Shown: positions 16,911 to 24,003 of the stretch, one piece after another | Position numbering within the stretch: the stretch's first letter is position 1 | Layout of the letters: the number at the start of each line of letters is the position of its first letter | NCBI GenBank assembly: GCA_900766135.1 | Contig: CAAFUF010000050.1 | Span: forward strand, 1 to 64,000 | Direction: 5' to 3' | DNA length: 64,000 nt | Origin: Paenibacillaceae bacterium | GTDB lineage: Bacteria > Bacillota > Bacilli > Paenibacillales > Paenibacillaceae | The notes under the pieces: generated by a model | Told to the model about the DNA's origin: nothing | Database searches by the model: none | What the model saw: the letters and a program-made list of their open reading frames with translations, nothing else | Program-made: the position numbers and the translations under genes

Positions 16911-17813
16911 TTAAGCTGCAATCGAAAGAGATGGATTCAGTTGGCCTGCGACCAGTTGGCGGTAACAGAGCGCTGGAGTCGCCATGCACATTTGCAGCAA
17001 CTTCCGGCGCTTTGCCGCTGTTGCCCCTTGTAAGCGAAGATGCCGGCGCACGGTGTACTCGTTCAGGTACGCCTGCAGATACTTATATCCCAGGGCTAAA
17101 TAGGTTCTCGTCAATGATTTCCATGCCTCTCGTACCACTTTACGCAAGGGCAAATACAACCGATAAGCCAAGGGAAACGACTGAACCGCCGAAGAACGTA
17201 TCTCCACGTGATCATTGATGAATGCAGCAAGCTGCTGTCGGCTGGCTCTTCTACCGTCTCCTCTTTTTTGCGGCACCAAGTGGATTTTCACGCGCTCCGG
17301 CTCGCCCGACTCCGTTACCGTGCAGCCGGCTATGACTGCCGCGGCATACGGATGCGGGAACTGACACCGGGACGGATTTTGCCCATACTGATCCCTGTTC
17401 ACCTTCACATCTCCGTTTAACAGCTTCCGGGCATCGAAATCCCCAACGGCATGGCGTATTTTATGGAGCAATAACCAGGCGGTCTTGTAGGTGACCCGGA
17501 TCACCTGGCTCAGCCGCATCGCCGAGATGCCGTCTGGAAGCAGGAACAACTCCAGCGCTTGGAACCACTTCAACAGAGACAGACGCGTTCCTTCAAAAAT
17601 CGTGCCTACCAAAGCCGACGTTTGATGTGCACACCTTCCACACTCGAACAAAGGGATACGACGGGAGTTCACGCGGCTGCACCGCGTGTAGGCGCAGCGC
17701 GGACAGACGAAGCCGTTCGGCCACTTCATCGCGATCAACGCCTCCATGCATTCTTCCTCGCTAGAATAACGGCTGCTGATTGGTTGAAGAATTGATTCCG
17801 CAGTTACCTCCAT
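16911..17813 (-). CDS. IS1595-type transposase-like protein with degenerate catalytic core
   Basis: 300 residues; ATG with GGGAGGG 7 bases upstream and its own sigma-A promoter. The N-terminal zinc ribbon (CPRC...CGRC, about residues 37-66) and the helix-rich segment FEGTRLSLLKWFQALELF...YKTAWLLLHKIRHAVG are characteristic of IS1595/ISXO2-like transposases. In the catalytic half, the usual VxVDE motif reads VKVNRDQYG and the second strand that normally carries Asp reads IRSSAVQSF, while the closing YLNEYTVRRHLR motif is kept. Two acidic residues of the triad therefore seem lost. The frame is otherwise intact and well expressed on paper, so it may be an inactive or repurposed transposase rather than a fresh pseudogene. 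Confidence 0.78.
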   Translation of the reverse strand: MEVTAESILQPISSRYSSEEECMEALIAMKWPNGFVCPRCAYTRCSRVNSRRIPLFECGRCAHQTSALVGTIFEGTRLSLLKWFQALELFLLPDGISAMRLSQVIRVTYKTAWLLLHKIRHAVGDFDARKLLNGDVKVNRDQYGQNPSRCQFPHPYAAAVIAGCTVTESGEPERVKIHLVPQKRGDGRRASRQQLAAFINDHVEIRSSAVQSFPLAYRLYLPLRKVVREAWKSLTRTYLALGYKYLQAYLNEYTVRRHLRLQGATAAKRRKLLQMCMATPALCYRQLVAGQLNPSLSIAA

Positions 17814-17866
17814 AGGTCTTCCCTCCCGAAATCAAGAAACACGTACGTATGTTCGTTATGTGTTAA

Positions 17867-17895
17867 ATTATACCAAACAAATGTTCTCATTTCAA
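17867..17895 (-). promoter_or_regulatory. Sigma-A promoter of the transposase-like gene
   Basis: On the minus strand TTGAAA (17895-17890), 17-base spacer, TATAAT (17872-17867), about 55 bases before the start codon. Between promoter and gene an AACAC / GTGTT inverted repeat occurs. Confidence 0.8.
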
Positions 17896-17937
17896 GGCTA
17901 GTATTTTATTTTTTTATCTCATGCCGACAACTAGCTT

Positions 17938-17965
17938 CCTGATCAATAGGGATAATCGTGTAAAG
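17938..17965 (-). repeat. 28-bp dispersed repeat, copy D (right end of element)
   Basis: Read on the minus strand: CTTTACACGATTATCCC + TATT + GATCAGG, inverted relative to copy A. The stretch from here to 18072 holds no other recognisable feature. Confidence 0.7.
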
Positions 17966-18072
17966 GGGGCAGTGAAGGGGGAGGTGGCAGGGATTCAGCA
18001 AGGCGAGACTGACGCAAGGTCGGGATTACGGGGGCAGGGAGAGGCATTTGCCCCTTTCCCCGCGCCATGAAC

Positions 18073-18572
18073 TCACCCGACAACCTTCTGTGCGGCGATT
18101 TTTGCCATTGCGTGCTGATGGGGGATGCCGGAAGAAAGGTTTCTGCACGAACACGTTAAACACGTGCAGACCGCCATCCCGGGTAAACCGTTGGTAACTC
18201 GAGAATACGTCCATATCGAATTCCGTATCGAGCCGGAAGTCGCGGATGTCCGCCTTAAACACGTTGACGTGCACCCCTGCGCGGTCGGCCAACCGTTTGG
18301 TCTTCTCGATGCCGGCATCGGTGGGGGATGCGGTATTGCTCCTCGTAGATCGTCGCCGGCCCCGTTAAGGCGGCATACCCCAGCAGCTTATCGACCGTGA
18401 TACCCAGAATGCTGGCCAGCGGCGGCAGCAGGGTGATATCGGGCATCGTCAGGGCATTTTCCCATTTGGAGACCGCCTGGAAGGACAACCCGAGTTTCTG
18501 GGCCAGCTCGTCCTGGGTCCATCCCTTTTCCTTTCGGTACCGGGTGATCGTACGGGCCAACTGTAATTTCAT
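18073..18572 (-). pseudogene. Decayed HTH (XRE) - SAM-methyltransferase fusion gene
   Basis: The gene starts normally (ATG 18572, AAGGAG 10 bases upstream) with a complete XRE helix-turn-helix (WTQDELAQKLGLSFQAVSKW) and the linker reaching YEEQYRIPH. Then the frame shifts and the sequence jumps to the middle of a class I methyltransferase: DAGIEKTKRLADRAGVHVNV, KADIRDFRLDTEFD. The SAM-binding LDxGCGxG segment that should lie between is missing. A second loss lies at FDMDVFSSYQRF, where the post-II segment is absent. After NVFVQKPFF a further jump and frame change leads to the family's C-terminus SSGIPHQHAMAKIAAQKV, ending at 18073. About 500 bp remain. No product with methyltransferase activity can be made; a truncated HTH peptide of about 105 residues could be. 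Confidence 0.8.
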
Positions 18573-18643
18573 TTGCTTCACGCTCCTTGGTATCCCTATT
18601 GTAGGGGGCGATCACGCAACCGCACAATAACCCGTTCCTAGAA

Positions 18644-18684
18644 AAAAACGCCCGGCTCAACCGCCGGTTGAGTCGGACGTTTTC
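18644..18684 (-). terminator. Rho-independent terminator of the endoglucanase gene
   Basis: On the minus strand ACTCAACC-GGC-GGTTGAG with flanking CGTCCG / CGGGCG pairing, then a run of Ts (18652-18645). Confidence 0.88.
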
Positions 18685-18695
18685 TTATGCACGCA

Positions 18696-20432
18696 TTATT
18701 CCGGAACGGACTGGCCCTTCACGGCGGCGCCGGTTTTGGTCAGTTTATAGCTGACGATCTCCCCGCTCCAGAAATGGAACTTCAGCGTCACCGTGCCGTC
18801 CTTGACCTCTTTGAAGAACTCGGGCAGCAGCTTGATTTGCCCGGACGCCAAGTCCGGCATAAACGTATAGCCGAACTCCTTGTACGAGGTCCAGTTTTGC
18901 GGGCCGGCGAAGCTCCCATCGGCGTAAAACGCCTCCATCGTCGCCAACTGGTTCCCGTTAAACCGGACCGGAATGGCGAAGGCGTCGGTCGTGCCCGCCG
19001 CATCGCTCAGGTTGGGCGTGTCGTAGACGCACACTTTCAGCCTCCAGTCGGGCCCGTAGCTGAAACGGGCGGACAACGTGGCATGAAGGCCCAAGTGCGA
19101 TTGTTTGGTCAAACGGGTCAACAGCCCGGACTTCAGCGTTAGTTCCTCGCCATTCAGCTCGAAATCGCTGCCTTTCTTCAGCTTCTGTCCGTCTGCAAAC
19201 AAAGCCGTGAGCGGATTGCCGTTCAAGCTGAGTTTGATTTTGACATCCTTGATTTCCGCTCCTTTCCGTACATATACGAGATCGGTTTCCGCGGTCGCTA
19301 CGCGCTTTTTCCAACTCGCCTTCATGAGCTGGTACAGCTCTTCATCCGACCATTTATAAGTCAACCGGCCGAAATGCTGACCATTATCCCACAGCATATG
19401 GGTGATCCGCTTCGACTGCACGTCATTCAGCAGGTAGTCGAAAAACTTGAGTTTTTCGCCTTGCTCGATGACGGCGGTGCTCCGATCAAAGCCAAGCAGG
19501 CCATACTCGCCGAGAATGACGGGGATACCTTTAGCGACCAACGTGTTGTATACATTGTCAAAGGTGGTGATGATGTCCTGCCGGGTATCTTTTTCAAACC
19601 GGTAATACCCGGCGATATTGACGCTAAACGGCCAAAAGCCGTAATAATGCACCGTTGCGATCAGATTCGGATCGTTTAAGCCGCGGATCGTATCGTACAG
19701 CTGGTCCAGATCCTCTTGCGCAGGAGACGTTTCCCGGGTAGGCAACACCAGCGGACGCACCGCGTTCTGGCTCCCCGATTCCCGAACGATCGAGTGGAAG
19801 GAAGTGGTCAGTTCGCGCAGCATCTCGTATTGCTTGGCGCGGTCCGTTGTCCCGCCGTCGGTAAACCGCGGCTCATTGATGCTTTCGAACAACAGCTTGG
19901 AGGGATAATCTTTGAACCGGTCGGCGATTTGTTCCCACAGCGCATTGTAGCGGGCCAGTACCTCGTCATGGTTCTTCTCCATATGACTGACCCATAGCCA
20001 GGAGTCGTGATGGATATTAATCATGACGTACAGCTTGGCGTCGAGCGCCCAGTCCACGACTTCCTGGACCCGTTCCAGATAAGCCGGTTCGATTTGATAA
20101 TCCGGGGCATCGCCGAGATGGACGTCCCAGGTTACCGGGATCCGGATGCTTTTGTAGCCTTGGGCGGCGATCGACTGGATCAGCTCTTTCGTCACCCGGG
20201 GGTTGCCCCAGGACGTTTCGTCATCGCCGGTGGCGTCCAACGTATTGCCCAGATTCCAACCCGGCTGCATTGCCTCAACCATCGTTTGCATAGAATGTTT
20301 GGACGGTGCGCCCGTGGACGGCTCTACCGCCGCGGCCTTGGCCCCCGGCGCCGCTAGGCCGGCAAATAAGGCCGCCAGCAGCGCAGCAGTTAAGGCCAGC
20401 GCAAGCGCGGACTTGCGTTTGCTTTTGCTCAT
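18696..20432 (-). CDS. Secreted GH5 endoglucanase with C-terminal X2-like and CBM-like domains
   Basis: 578 residues. Signal peptide MSKSKRKSALALALTAALL...AKA (~1-35), then a GH5 TIM barrel (~45-365; GWNLGNTLDA, RIPVTWDVH, INIHHDSW). Acid/base is the Glu of SINEPRF (E187) and nucleophile the Glu of ILGEYGLL (E309): a retaining endo-beta-1,4-glucanase-type enzyme. An X2/CBM_X2-like Ig module (~370-455) and a carbohydrate-binding-like C-terminal domain (~460-578) follow. GGAGGAGG lies 14 bases before the ATG and 11 before an adjacent TTG; either may start. A cre site overlaps the leader, so glucose repression through CcpA is likely. The enzyme acts outside the cell on cellulose or mixed glucans. 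Confidence 0.92.
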   Translation of the reverse strand: MSKSKRKSALALALTAALLAALFAGLAAPGAKAAAVEPSTGAPSKHSMQTMVEAMQPGWNLGNTLDATGDDETSWGNPRVTKELIQSIAAQGYKSIRIPVTWDVHLGDAPDYQIEPAYLERVQEVVDWALDAKLYVMINIHHDSWLWVSHMEKNHDEVLARYNALWEQIADRFKDYPSKLLFESINEPRFTDGGTTDRAKQYEMLRELTTSFHSIVRESGSQNAVRPLVLPTRETSPAQEDLDQLYDTIRGLNDPNLIATVHYYGFWPFSVNIAGYYRFEKDTRQDIITTFDNVYNTLVAKGIPVILGEYGLLGFDRSTAVIEQGEKLKFFDYLLNDVQSKRITHMLWDNGQHFGRLTYKWSDEELYQLMKASWKKRVATAETDLVYVRKGAEIKDVKIKLSLNGNPLTALFADGQKLKKGSDFELNGEELTLKSGLLTRLTKQSHLGLHATLSARFSYGPDWRLKVCVYDTPNLSDAAGTTDAFAIPVRFNGNQLATMEAFYADGSFAGPQNWTSYKEFGYTFMPDLASGQIKLLPEFFKEVKDGTVTLKFHFWSGEIVSYKLTKTGAAVKGQSVPE

Positions 20433-20463
20433 CAATTCGTTTCGAACCTCCTCCAAATTTTTG

Positions 20464-20477
20464 TGAAAGCGTTTACC
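20464..20477. promoter_or_regulatory. CcpA cre site in the endoglucanase leader
   Basis: TGAAAGCGTTTACC matches the cre consensus TGWAARCGYTWNCW at 13 of 14 positions. It sits about 10 bases upstream of the endoglucanase ribosome binding site, just downstream of a possible TTGAGG-N16-TTTAAT promoter on the minus strand. Confidence 0.8.
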
Positions 20478-20558
20478 AGATATTAAAATACCATGGTGTC
20501 CGGCCTCAAAAATACCTAAAAAACTAGGAGGAATTTCATGGCTAAATTGGATAAAACC

Positions 20559-21215
20559 TCATTTCTTCCGCCAGGCCAGGAAATATAAGGGGCGCTTCCC
20601 GATGATCGAAGGGGTGTGCAGCCATTTGACGATCCGGGTGGACAGCCATTGGCAGAGCAGGGCTTGAATGATGATCTTCCAATCGATGACGAGCGCCGTA
20701 AGGAGAAAGATTCCGCCGTTCATCCAGAATAACGCCGAGCCGGGGTTAACCCGCTTCCGTTTGGCAATGGCAAGCGCGACGAAGCCGATTCCGCCGTTCG
20801 TTACCCGTTCCTTAAACAGAATGGAAATGCCGATGCCCAGAAACAGGGAACCGGCAAGCAGGTTGACCCAAACGTTGGCAAAGGGGGTATGGAAGTACAC
20901 TTCAAAATAATTAACGGATACGGAGGTTACCGTGATGACCATGATGGTCCCGATCGCGCTGATCCGCCCCAAATAATGGACGGCGAACAGGAGAAAGGAG
21001 ATGTTGGTTAGCCATAAGCCAAGGCTCATCGGCAACCCGAACCAATAATTCAACAGTACGGCAATGCCTGCGCCGCCGCCGGAGGGGATCGAATGGGGGA
21101 ACAGGAATACGCCCATGGCGAAGCCCTGGATCAGCGAGCCGGCGATGATATGGGAACTCTTTTGCCATAAGCGGCGCAGAAAATAAGCCCGGACAGGGGA
21201 GCGTTTCATCGACAC
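20559..21215 (-). CDS. YitT-family membrane protein
   Basis: About 218 residues with five to six predicted transmembrane helices and the family signature FLFPHSIPSGGGAGIAVLLN near the N-terminus. YitT/DUF161 integral membrane proteins are widespread in Bacilli; their transport role is not established. This copy lacks the C-terminal soluble DUF2179 domain of the full-length form. I use the GTG at 21215 (GAAGGA 8 bases upstream); the ATG at 21224 overlaps that box and the ATG at 21209 is another option. It is divergent from the sensor kinase gene. Confidence 0.85.
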   Translation of the reverse strand: MSMKRSPVRAYFLRRLWQKSSHIIAGSLIQGFAMGVFLFPHSIPSGGGAGIAVLLNYWFGLPMSLGLWLTNISFLLFAVHYLGRISAIGTIMVITVTSVSVNYFEVYFHTPFANVWVNLLAGSLFLGIGISILFKERVTNGGIGFVALAIAKRKRVNPGSALFWMNGGIFLLTALVIDWKIIIQALLCQWLSTRIVKWLHTPSIIGKRPLYFLAWRKK

Positions 21216-21417
21216 GAAAATCATCCTTCAGGAAGATGGAATGGCAGGCTAGTCCTGCTTCTACAGCCTATGCGCACGAACAAGCGGGCATGCCAGCGAC
21301 ACTTTGTCCAATTCATGTTTTGTTGCCGGAGAAAAAGGGTTTAGGGGGAGAAATATGGAATAAAAGGGGTGTACATCACAGGGTGAAACCCAATCAGCCG
21401 ATGAAGGGTGAGCACGC

Positions 21418-22707
21418 ATGACCATTCTTAAAGATATTATTCTTCAGCTGTTCTTTGCCCATATGCCGTTCGTCATGTTTAGCGTGTATTATCGCGATCA
21501 ATCCCGGAACTACACGCAGAAATTCATCGCGTTTTCCAGCATGGTTTGTTTGTTCCTTTCCATGACCTTCGGGGCCAGCGTGGTTAGCGGTTATTTTTAC
21601 GACATCAGGTATACCATCATGTTTTTTGGCTTGATATTCGGGGGATTGCAGACAGGGTTCGCTTTGTTGGCGGAGTTTTTCCTATACCGTTTATATATTG
21701 GAGGCGACGGGACGTTCATTGCGATGGTGATCATGCTGGTGACGTTCCCGGGTTCTTACTTGCTGTACCGGATGTACCGGAAATCCGAAAAAAAGTCGCT
21801 GATTTTATTGCTGGCGGGTACGTTTTTTTCCGTAACGCCGCTTCTGTTTGTTTATTTGGAAAATCCGGAATCAGTCATCCAAAATTTGAGCTTTCATTTG
21901 TTGGTCATCCCGATGCAGAACTTGGTAGGTTGCTGGCTGCTGATTACTTTGTTCAGAAAAGCGGTTACCGACAAGGAGTTGTTCATCAGCTACGGTCAAA
22001 ACGAGCGGGTCCGGGCCATCAGCCACGTGGCGGCTTCGCTGGTTCATGAGGTGCGGAACCCGCTGACCGCGGTGAAAGGGTTCCTTACGCTGATCCGCGA
22101 CGGTGCGGCGGACCGGGGGCGGATTGAACGCTACATTGAAATTTGCATGAGCGAAATCGCCCGGACTGAATACATCTTATCCGAATATTTGGCCATATCG
22201 AAGCCGATCGGCGATAAGCAGGAGCCTACCGACCTGGAGGAACTGCTGCGGATCACGAAGGATGTCATGAGCCCGTATGCGAATATGCATAACGTACTGC
22301 TTGAAATCGGCCACCCTCCGGAGCCGGTATGGATTTTGGCCAATCCCGACAAGATGAAGCAAGTGCTCGTGAATTTCATTAAGAACGCCGTCGAAGCCTG
22401 CGCCGATGTGCCGCATTCCCGGGGCAAGGTTACTTTGCGGCTACAGGTCGAGTCACGCAAAGTCACTCTAACGATTCAGGATAACGGGGTCGGCATGACC
22501 GAGGAACAGGCCAAGCGGCTGGGTTCGATTTATTTTTCCACCAAATCCTCCGGGACGGGGCTGGGCATGACCTTCTCCTACCAGGCGATCCTCTCGTTTG
22601 GCGGCACGGTAAGCGTGCAAAGCGAACCCGGAGCGGGGACGAAGTTTACGATTAGTTTGCCGATTTATACCGGAAATGAACAAGCAAGGGAGAGGGTTGA
22701 AGGATGA
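21418..22707 (+). CDS. Membrane histidine kinase of the KinB / 5TM-LYT type
   Basis: 429 residues. Residues 1-185 form about six hydrophobic helices of the 5TMR-LYT type (FFGLIFGGLQTGFALLAEFFL). There is no large extracellular loop. A HisKA dimerisation domain follows with the phospho-acceptor His in SLVHEVRNPLTAVKG (H210), then a HATPase domain with N box QVLVNFIKNAVEAC, G1 DNGVGM and G2 GTGLGM. The architecture is that of sporulation kinases such as KinB. No response-regulator gene is adjacent, which is normal for phosphorelay kinases. Its stop overlaps the start of the next gene (ATGA), so the two are translationally coupled. Confidence 0.9.
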   Translation: MTILKDIILQLFFAHMPFVMFSVYYRDQSRNYTQKFIAFSSMVCLFLSMTFGASVVSGYFYDIRYTIMFFGLIFGGLQTGFALLAEFFLYRLYIGGDGTFIAMVIMLVTFPGSYLLYRMYRKSEKKSLILLLAGTFFSVTPLLFVYLENPESVIQNLSFHLLVIPMQNLVGCWLLITLFRKAVTDKELFISYGQNERVRAISHVAASLVHEVRNPLTAVKGFLTLIRDGAADRGRIERYIEICMSEIARTEYILSEYLAISKPIGDKQEPTDLEELLRITKDVMSPYANMHNVLLEIGHPPEPVWILANPDKMKQVLVNFIKNAVEACADVPHSRGKVTLRLQVESRKVTLTIQDNGVGMTEEQAKRLGSIYFSTKSSGTGLGMTFSYQAILSFGGTVSVQSEPGAGTKFTISLPIYTGNEQARERVEG

Positions 22708-23882
22708 GCAGACAAAGCGGAGAGCTTGTGGTGAAAATTGTGCTGTACGTACTGTTGTCCGGCGTGGTTCTGTTTCTTGGGTTTTTCGCCGGATTGATCG
22801 TTTCTTTTTCGGGCGGAGCGAAATTCTATACGCCCTTGGTGCTGGCGGCGTCGGCCGTGTTGGTCATTTTCCTTGCCTTCTTCATGTTCTTGCCGGAACG
22901 GCACCGGCGCAAGCTGTATGTATCGCTGCTTTCCATCGTTGTCTTGGGCGGGTTGACGACGGCGGTGTACGAGCTTCGCGAAGCGTATCATAACAGCATT
23001 CCGGTCGTCAGCGACCAGGAGGTGAACATGGAGCCGTACCGTCCGTTCGCGGACACGGGGAGGCTGGCCTTGCTTCCGGAACCGTCGAAATTGACGATGA
23101 CGAAGGATCTGCCGCGGCTTGACGGGGCAACGGCGCTTTATCCGCTTTATGCCGCATTTGCGCAGGCAGTGTATCCGCGCCAGGAGTATGACCTTTATCA
23201 GAGCGAAGTCATGGTGAATACGACGCCGGTGGCTTATAAGAATCTGATTGAAGGTCGGGCGGATATCATCTTCGTCGCCGCGCCGTCGGAAGGGCAAAAG
23301 GCCGCCGCCCGCAAGCAAGGCAAGGAGCTGAAATTCACCCCGATCGGGCGCGAGGCTTTCGTCTTTTTCGTCAATGCGTCGAATCCGGTAAGCGGGTTGA
23401 CGACAGAGCAGATTCGCGGGATCTATTCGGGAGAAATTACCCGCTGGAGCGAAGTAGGGGGCGGCGATGCGCGAATCCGCGCGTTCCAGCGTCCGGAAGA
23501 CAGCGGAAGCCAGACGATGCTGGTGCGGGTGATGGACGGACGGGAGCTGGCGGAACCTCCCAAGGAGGATGTCGCATCCGGGATGGGCGGCATCATTTCG
23601 CGGACCGCGGATTACCGGAATTACAAAAACGCCCTGGGCTATTCGTTCCTGTTTTACGCCACCGAGATGGTCAAAAACGGGAATATCCGCCTGCTGGACA
23701 TCGACGGCGTGAAGCCGGACCGAGCGACGATCGCCAGCGGCGAATACCCGTTTGCGGCGGAGTTTTACGCGGTAACGGCGGGAAGCGACAATCCGAACGT
23801 GGAGCGGCTGATCGAGTGGATTTTATCCCCGCAGGGGCAGTATTTAGTGGAGCAAACGGGGTATACGCCGGTCTCCCCATAG
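22704..23882 (+). CDS. Membrane-tethered PstS-like substrate-binding protein
   Basis: 392 residues. Three predicted transmembrane helices (about 10-32, 38-60, 72-92) place the rest outside the cell. Residues ~120-392 are a PBP-like domain of the PstS type (LDGATALYPLYAAFAQAVY; TTEQIRGIYSGEITRWSEVGG; PEDSGSQTML; LGYSFLFY), the fold that binds phosphate between D-G-A-T, S and S-G-S-Q loops. Unlike ordinary PstS it has a three-helix anchor instead of a lipobox and no pstCAB genes beside it. The 4-base overlap with the kinase gene suggests the two proteins act together, possibly as an oxyanion sensor. Confidence 0.85.
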   Translation: MSRQSGELVVKIVLYVLLSGVVLFLGFFAGLIVSFSGGAKFYTPLVLAASAVLVIFLAFFMFLPERHRRKLYVSLLSIVVLGGLTTAVYELREAYHNSIPVVSDQEVNMEPYRPFADTGRLALLPEPSKLTMTKDLPRLDGATALYPLYAAFAQAVYPRQEYDLYQSEVMVNTTPVAYKNLIEGRADIIFVAAPSEGQKAAARKQGKELKFTPIGREAFVFFVNASNPVSGLTTEQIRGIYSGEITRWSEVGGGDARIRAFQRPEDSGSQTMLVRVMDGRELAEPPKEDVASGMGGIISRTADYRNYKNALGYSFLFYATEMVKNGNIRLLDIDGVKPDRATIASGEYPFAAEFYAVTAGSDNPNVERLIEWILSPQGQYLVEQTGYTPVSP

Positions 23883-23888
23883 AACGTA

Positions 23889-23917
23889 TTGACACTCGAA
23901 TAGCGGATCGATAAACT
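23889..23917 (+). promoter_or_regulatory. Sigma-A promoter of htpG
   Basis: TTGACA at 23889-23894, a 17-base spacer and TAAACT at 23912-23917; the CIRCE element begins 12 bases downstream. Confidence 0.7.
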
Positions 23918-23929
23918 AAAAAATAGGAA

Positions 23930-23956
23930 TTAGCACTCTGTCATATAGAGTGCTAA
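23930..23956. promoter_or_regulatory. CIRCE operator (HrcA binding site) upstream of htpG
   Basis: TTAGCACTC at 23930-23938, nine bases, GAGTGCTAA at 23948-23956: a perfect match to the CIRCE consensus. It overlaps the expected transcription start and leader of htpG, so the HrcA repressor should control this gene. Confidence 0.97.
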
Positions 23957-24003
23957 TATATTGTTAGACAAGTTACCCCATGCGGCGAAAGGAGATTTGT
24001 TTC

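Larger units (their letters stand above)
16583..17965. mobile_element. IS1595-type element bounded by 28-bp inverted repeats (proposed)
   Basis: The transposase-like gene lies between two inverted copies of a 28-bp repeat: left 16583-16610 (CTTTGCATGATTATCCC, four variable bases, GATCAGG) and right 17938-17965 on the other strand (CTTTACACGATTATCCC, four variable bases, GATCAGG). Two further copies of the same repeat, also inverted, occur at 51331-51474. The enclosed 1383 bp is a normal length for an IS1595-family element. I found no target-site duplication, so the exact ends are uncertain. The 300 bases between the left repeat and the transposase stop hold no gene; they contain GATAGTTAG repeats and an ACCTTATT / AATAAGGT inverted pair (16721-16772). 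Confidence 0.55.

Noticed and set aside
16583..17965. Target-site duplication around the transposase element
   Set aside because: I compared the bases outside both 28-bp repeats and found no matching 8-mer; not claimed.
19381..19400. Another copy of the 28-bp repeat (CCATTATCCC)
   Set aside because: Only ten bases match and it lies inside the GH5 coding sequence; chance similarity.
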